Shown: piece after piece, positions 5,617 to 8,767 of the stretch | How the letters are laid out: each line of letters opens with the position of its first letter | Numbering within the stretch: the stretch's first letter is position 1 | Assembly: GCA_017431185.1 (NCBI GenBank) | Contig: JAFRLP010000298.1 | Location: 1-8,767, forward strand | Reading direction: 5' to 3' | Source of the DNA: Victivallales bacterium | GTDB taxonomy: Bacteria; Verrucomicrobiota; Lentisphaeria; Oligosphaerales; Oligosphaeraceae | DNA: 8,767 nt | Translations under genes and position numbers: made by a program | Notes under the pieces: model-generated | The model's input: only the letters and a program-made list of their open reading frames with translations | Database searches by the model: none | What the model was told of the DNA's origin: nothing

Positions 5617-6028
5617 GGAATGACTCCTCGATAATGGATTGTAAAGCTGCAGAAACAACCAGATTTTCCTTGTCAGGTCATTGCGGTGACAGGAAAATCG
5701 CCCTGGATGAAAACCACAAATGATTAATGTAATTCGTAAAAATAGTTTTTCCTCATAGGATTCCCGTATTTCTTGAAAAAGCATCGAAAATCGTGCTCCC
5801 TTCTCAAAGGATAACGTGGTGCGTTGCAGATCTTCGCCCTCGCAGGTGGGGTTTGGGCGTTTGGGCGGTAGTTTTGCAATTCCATTAGAAAACACCAATT
5901 TGGGGTCATGACATTGGATAAAATGGCGGATTGATATTACATTAAGCGCAGGAAAACGTTTGGTCGACGTTGTTACACCATCAAGAAGACAAGAAACGCG
6001 CCCCTCAAGGAAGATTCTTTACAGACTC
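5617..6028. other. Intergenic region upstream of the WYL gene
   Basis: It separates the WYL gene from the divergent small acidic gene. The only clear element is the inverted repeat at 5662-5699. The minus-strand frame that is open to 5898 gives a Cys- and Pro-rich, non-conserved-looking peptide with no SD. No convincing promoter was found for either neighbour. Confidence 0.4.
5662..5699 (-). promoter_or_regulatory. Long inverted repeat in the WYL gene leader
   Basis: GATTTTCCTTGTCA (5662-5675) and TGACAGGAAAATC (5687-5699) are complementary over 13 bases with one extra T, around an 11-base centre. It lies about 45-85 bases before the WYL start codon. No T-run follows on the minus strand, so an operator, possibly for autoregulation, or an RNA leader hairpin is more likely than a terminator. 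Confidence 0.55.
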
Positions 6029-6464
6029 ATGCTTGCCAAAGGCTTGATTGCCATAAACTGATCTGGAAGAAACTTCATCACAGAGAACTCGCACCATTGA
6101 AGAACTTCGTTCGGAACTCACTGGTTTCGAAGCAGGAGAGGGGCTTTCGCGTTTTACTGACGGACACGGTCTGCAAAGCAATGTGTTCCGTTTCGACTGG
6201 GATGAACCAGTCCTCCGCATAAGCTTGGAACTTCCTTGGGCATGCGTGCTTTCAGATGAGGAACAACAGGTAGGGAATGACGCTGAAATCTCCGCGTCCA
6301 TACGCATGGCAATCTTGCTTTTGGTCGCTGGCGAAAAAGGCACACTTTTGCAGGAAGGCGAAGCCAGGCTGACTGTCACGAATGACGACGATACTCTATG
6401 GTGGGCCGTCTATGACGCGGAAGGGAATCTTCCGGGTGCCTTTTCCATGAACAGTCCATACTGA
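6029..6464 (+). pseudogene. Small acidic protein of unknown function, probably frameshifted near its start
   Basis: The plus frame ending at TGA 6462-6464 is open back to 6057 and is protein-like throughout: RTIEELRSELTGFEAGEG, then VFRFDWDEPVLRISLELPW, SDEEQQVGNDAEIS and LWWAVYDAEGNLPG. It holds no ATG, and the only usual start is GTG at 6183, which has no SD and would cut off good-looking sequence. A one-base shift in the AAA at 6055-6057 joins it to ATG 6029 (MLAKGLIAI), giving about 144 residues. Hence a frameshifted gene is the likeliest reading. The protein is acidic, with no signal peptide or membrane segment. Its size and charge would fit a secretion chaperone for the neighbouring 594-aa protein, but no family motif supports that. 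Its last 55 bases overlap the convergent gene. Confidence 0.5.
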
Positions 6465-8194
6465 CCATTGTGGCTGCCGACAGTCGTTTTGGGCATGATA
6501 TCCTCAAGTCCAAGTGCCTCTGCGGTTTTCTGTGTGGCCAGATTCAACTCGGCAACCTGCTGCTCAGGCTTGTTGTCCATGGAAAGTTTCAGGGTTTCCA
6601 TCCCTAGACGACCGGCGGCTTCTGGTTTGAAAACATATTCCGAATTGTCTTTGTACTTGACGAGATACACGGTATTGGCCACGCCATTTCCAAGTTTCTT
6701 CGAAGATACCATGTTGCTGACATCCAGTTTCGGGTTGACATCAGCGTCTTTCATTCCATGAATACGCGCCTCGACGATAGTTGAAAATGCAAGTCGTCCC
6801 TCCAAAAGCGCACGGGCCGAATCTGTCGAGAGGAACTTTTCGGGAGACATGTCCTCATGGATACGGTTGATGCTAATAAGCAGATGCTGGACCAGTGCAA
6901 TCATTCCCTGCGGTTTTCTGAAAGAGGTCAGAAGAGAATCCCAATCGTTTGAATCCATATCACCGCCCAAGTTTCTATTTTTGAGCCGCTCCACTTCTTC
7001 CACGATCTTCTCCCCATCAAACTTGCTGTAGTTGATGACAGCATCCTGGAGCTTTTTCATATTCTCTGCCGTGGGGTCGTTCACGCAATTTCGAGCAAGT
7101 TCAAGCAACCGATAGCGATAATTGGCCGCCTTCGCAAGCGTGGGTGCCGCAGCGGAAAGATCTCTGAGGTTCTCTTGATAGACGATGGGCCAATCATTGG
7201 AAAGGGTAAAGGCTTTTTCCACAAAACATTCCATAGATTGCATGCCAATTTCCTTGCGTGTGTCCGCAAGTCTCTGCGTTGCATAGTCAACATACAACTT
7301 GGCGAAGGAGAAGAACGTCTTGTCAGGCATCCATCGACCTCCATCTGGCGTTGCAAAACCTTCTTTTGCAACGCGTTCCAAGGCATTTCTAGCCAGTGCC
7401 GTCTCACGTTGCAAAGCAGTAAACTCTTCACTGGAAATCGATGCATTTGGGCGTGATGCGAAGGAGTCGAGGCGGTCCGCAAGCGGTTGGAGTTCCGCCT
7501 TAATCTTTTCAAGCGCGGCATCGGTTCCGTGCATCTGGAGTGCCTGGCGGGGGAGAAGTTCCTCCACTTTCGCATTCAGTCGCGCGACAGCCTCGGAGTC
7601 TTTCCCGTTTTGCTCGACGGTGTCCGCAAGTTGAAGGGCAAGCATCATGATTTCCGTTTGACGACGGTCTGCTTGCAACGCCATCTCGCTGAGCGTCTCG
7701 AATGCCTCGCCTGAGACCTTTGGGGAGTTCACAATGTCGTGAAGTTTTTCAGAGAGATTCGCCTGTGCGTCAATCGCCTTTTTGAGCGCATTGCCTGCTG
7801 TCGAGTTCCCCCAGTCGATTTTATTGTCTTCCCCGACAACGAGCGCATCGGCAATTTCCCTTCCCGTGAAGTTCGAAAGTGCCTTAAAAGTCTCCGCTGC
7901 ATAATCTGCCGCTTTTGTTAGCGCTGCACGCTGATTACTGGACAGTTTCGTCGACGATACAGCGACATGCAATTTCTTTGAATTGACGGAATAAGTTGCG
8001 CTCTGTGCGACTTTGAACAGCATTTCATCCAGTTTTTGGGTAAGCGAACGTGCTGTCACCAGAGGCTGTTGTACGGGCTGTTCTTGCGGTTGTTGAACAG
8101 GAACTTGCCCCTGGGGATTGTCAATATTCGAGGGCAGAATGGGACCAAGGCTATTAATGGCTCCTAAGGACTTGTTTCCAATTGGTTGTGTCAC
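6410..8194 (-). CDS. Large helical protein with truncated kinase-like C-terminus; candidate secreted effector
   Basis: This 594-aa protein starts at GTG 8192-8194 behind GGTGAG. Residues 1-50 are Ser/Asn/Pro/Gln-rich with a VPVQQPQEQPVQQP stretch and no Sec signal or membrane segment. Residues about 50-490 are mostly helical with heptad-like parts. Residues 498-594 look like a kinase N-lobe: glycine loop G502-N-G504-V-A-N-T-V-Y510, a lysine strand YVFKPE (K523), a helix with candidate Glu (E544/E549) in PEQQVAELNLATQKTAEALG, and a hinge-like GLFMEKAPG (580-588). It then stops after six more residues, so the catalytic and DFG-type motifs are missing. A disordered N-terminus, a helical middle and a kinase-like end are typical of type III effectors, and type III secretion genes are known in some Lentisphaerota/Verrucomicrobiota, but no secretion gene is in the window. 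The abrupt end suggests truncation by rearrangement at about 6410-6450. Confidence 0.65.
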   Translation of the reverse strand: MTQPIGNKSLGAINSLGPILPSNIDNPQGQVPVQQPQEQPVQQPLVTARSLTQKLDEMLFKVAQSATYSVNSKKLHVAVSSTKLSSNQRAALTKAADYAAETFKALSNFTGREIADALVVGEDNKIDWGNSTAGNALKKAIDAQANLSEKLHDIVNSPKVSGEAFETLSEMALQADRRQTEIMMLALQLADTVEQNGKDSEAVARLNAKVEELLPRQALQMHGTDAALEKIKAELQPLADRLDSFASRPNASISSEEFTALQRETALARNALERVAKEGFATPDGGRWMPDKTFFSFAKLYVDYATQRLADTRKEIGMQSMECFVEKAFTLSNDWPIVYQENLRDLSAAAPTLAKAANYRYRLLELARNCVNDPTAENMKKLQDAVINYSKFDGEKIVEEVERLKNRNLGGDMDSNDWDSLLTSFRKPQGMIALVQHLLISINRIHEDMSPEKFLSTDSARALLEGRLAFSTIVEARIHGMKDADVNPKLDVSNMVSSKKLGNGVANTVYLVKYKDNSEYVFKPEAAGRLGMETLKLSMDNKPEQQVAELNLATQKTAEALGLEDIMPKTTVGSHNGQYGLFMEKAPGRFPSAS

Positions 8195-8217
8195 GCTGGC
8201 TCACCGATTTTGTTGAT

Positions 8218-8246
8218 AATGTATTTCATGCAGTCTTCACTATGAA
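8218..8246 (-). promoter_or_regulatory. Weak promoter candidate for the 594-aa gene
   Basis: On the minus strand TTCATA (8246-8241) and TACATT (8223-8218) are 17 bases apart, each matching four of six consensus positions, with the -10 about 24 bases before the GTG start. A CAGTCT/AGACTG inverted repeat (8231-8236 and 8254-8259) overlaps it and could be an operator. Confidence 0.3.
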
Positions 8247-8460
8247 TACACGCAGACTGGCATTTGGTTACGATTTTTTACTGAAAACTTTTCTAACCCC
8301 TTGGGATTCCTCATTTCAAAGTAGTTTGGACATGTGGATTGTCATGCTACAAGGGCAATGAAGAAATTGACTCCGTTTAAAACATACAATATCCCTTGGT
8401 TGTGAATTTTCAAACCTACCGTTCAAACTTGACGCTACGCAATACAGCGGTACCACATGC
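8247..8460. other. Intergenic region before the repeat array
   Basis: AT-rich sequence with no recognised gene, RNA or terminator. It separates the promoter region of the 594-aa gene from the tandem array. Confidence 0.4.
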
Positions 8461-8767
8461 CGCAAACCTGGTACGCGATTTTGGTATGGCTAGGGGGAGG
8501 GTAGGAGTCGCAAACCTGGTATGCGATTTTTGGGTGGCTATGGGAAGAGTGGGAGTCGCAAACCTGGTATGCGATTTGGGGTTGTCGCAAACCTGGTTTG
8601 CGATTGGGGTATGGCTAGGGGGATGGTAGGAGTCGCAAACCTGGTATGCGTTTTTTTGGTGGCTATGGGAAGAGTGGGAGTCGCAAACCTGGTATGCGTT
8701 TTTTGGGTGGCTATGGGAAGAGTGGGAGTCGCAAACCTGGTTTGCGATTGGGGTATGGCTAGGGGGA
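8461..8767. repeat. Tandem array, 48-bp period, built on a palindromic hairpin
   Basis: The core CGCAAACCTGGT begins at 8461, 8509, 8557, 8586, 8634, 8682 and 8730, so the spacing is 48, 48, 29, 48, 48 and 48. At 8586 and 8730 the core is a perfect dyad, TCGCAAAC-CTG-GTTTGCGA; in most others one base of the right arm differs (GTATGCG). Each core is followed on the plus strand by a T-rich stretch (up to seven T at 8651-8657), so each resembles a short intrinsic terminator. The sequence between cores is of two related types, one with GGTATGGCTAGGGGGA and one with GGTGGCTATGGGAAGAG. The array continues past the right edge. Confidence 0.9.

Noticed and set aside
5617..5898. N-terminal extension of the WYL protein
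   Set aside because: A clear SD and ATG exist at 5616. The extension covers the inverted repeat and has no domain-like sequence.
7081..7575. 164-aa minus-strand ORF inside the 594-aa gene
   Set aside because: Arg-rich out-of-frame shadow of the longer gene with no SD.
8396..8629. 77-aa ORF with a 16-residue repeat (VANLVCDFWVAMGRVG)
   Set aside because: The period of 48 is a multiple of three, so any open frame will repeat. It has no SD, and the frame breaks at the short unit.
8461..8767. CRISPR array
   Set aside because: The palindromic core and regular spacing look like one, but the intervening sequences are near-copies of each other and one unit is 29 bases. No cas gene is present.

Overview
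The window most likely comes from a Lentisphaerota bacterium (Victivallis-like). This is inferred mainly from a pseudopilin gene (954-1673) whose N-terminus, [20 protein letters not shown] followed by [12 protein letters not shown], and C-terminal H-X(n)-DG motif are the hallmark of the very large pseudopilin families of that phylum. A second, decayed gene of the same type lies at 3441-3779. No rRNA or tRNA gene was recognised. By eye the composition is a mosaic: the left-edge gene and the helix-turn-helix gene at 2367-2756 are GC-rich, 3819-4360 is clearly AT-rich, and the rest is intermediate.

Layout. 1-271 (minus) is the start of a phage-type PD-(D/E)XK/RecE-like nuclease that runs off the window. 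272-953 holds terminators, a good minus-strand promoter (769-797) and a small transcript unit whose 60-codon ORF has its ribosome site locked in a nested hairpin. 954-1673 (plus) is an intact pseudopilin. 1674-2313 has no convincing gene but contains several strong inverted repeats that could fold as one branched RNA. 2314-2890 is a GC-rich unit on the minus strand: promoter with an operator-like dyad, a 129-aa HTH protein of a mobile-element type, and an intrinsic terminator. 2969-3779 (minus) is a short operon: a broken pseudopilin followed by a 147-aa membrane-anchored protein. 3819-4360 (plus) is an AT-rich decayed locus, possibly PUA/EVE-like, with an in-frame TAG, a stop-to-start overlap and a cut-off downstream gene start. 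4564-5616 (minus) is an intact 350-aa WYL-domain regulator with a long inverted repeat in its leader. 6029-6464 (plus) is a small acidic protein with a probable frameshift near its start. It converges on and overlaps 6410-8194 (minus), a 594-aa protein with a disordered Pro/Gln-rich N-terminus, a long helical region and a truncated kinase-like N-lobe. 8461 to the right edge is a tandem array with a 48-bp period built around a palindromic terminator-like hairpin.

How it fits together. This looks like a chromosomal region of gene gain and decay rather than a working multi-gene pathway. Intact, plausibly functional units are the pseudopilin, the HTH protein, the 147-aa protein and the WYL regulator. 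The 594-aa protein could be a secreted effector, judged only from domain architecture. The 48-bp hairpin array, the intergenic folded region and the small hairpin-gated transcript are the parts least explained by known families.
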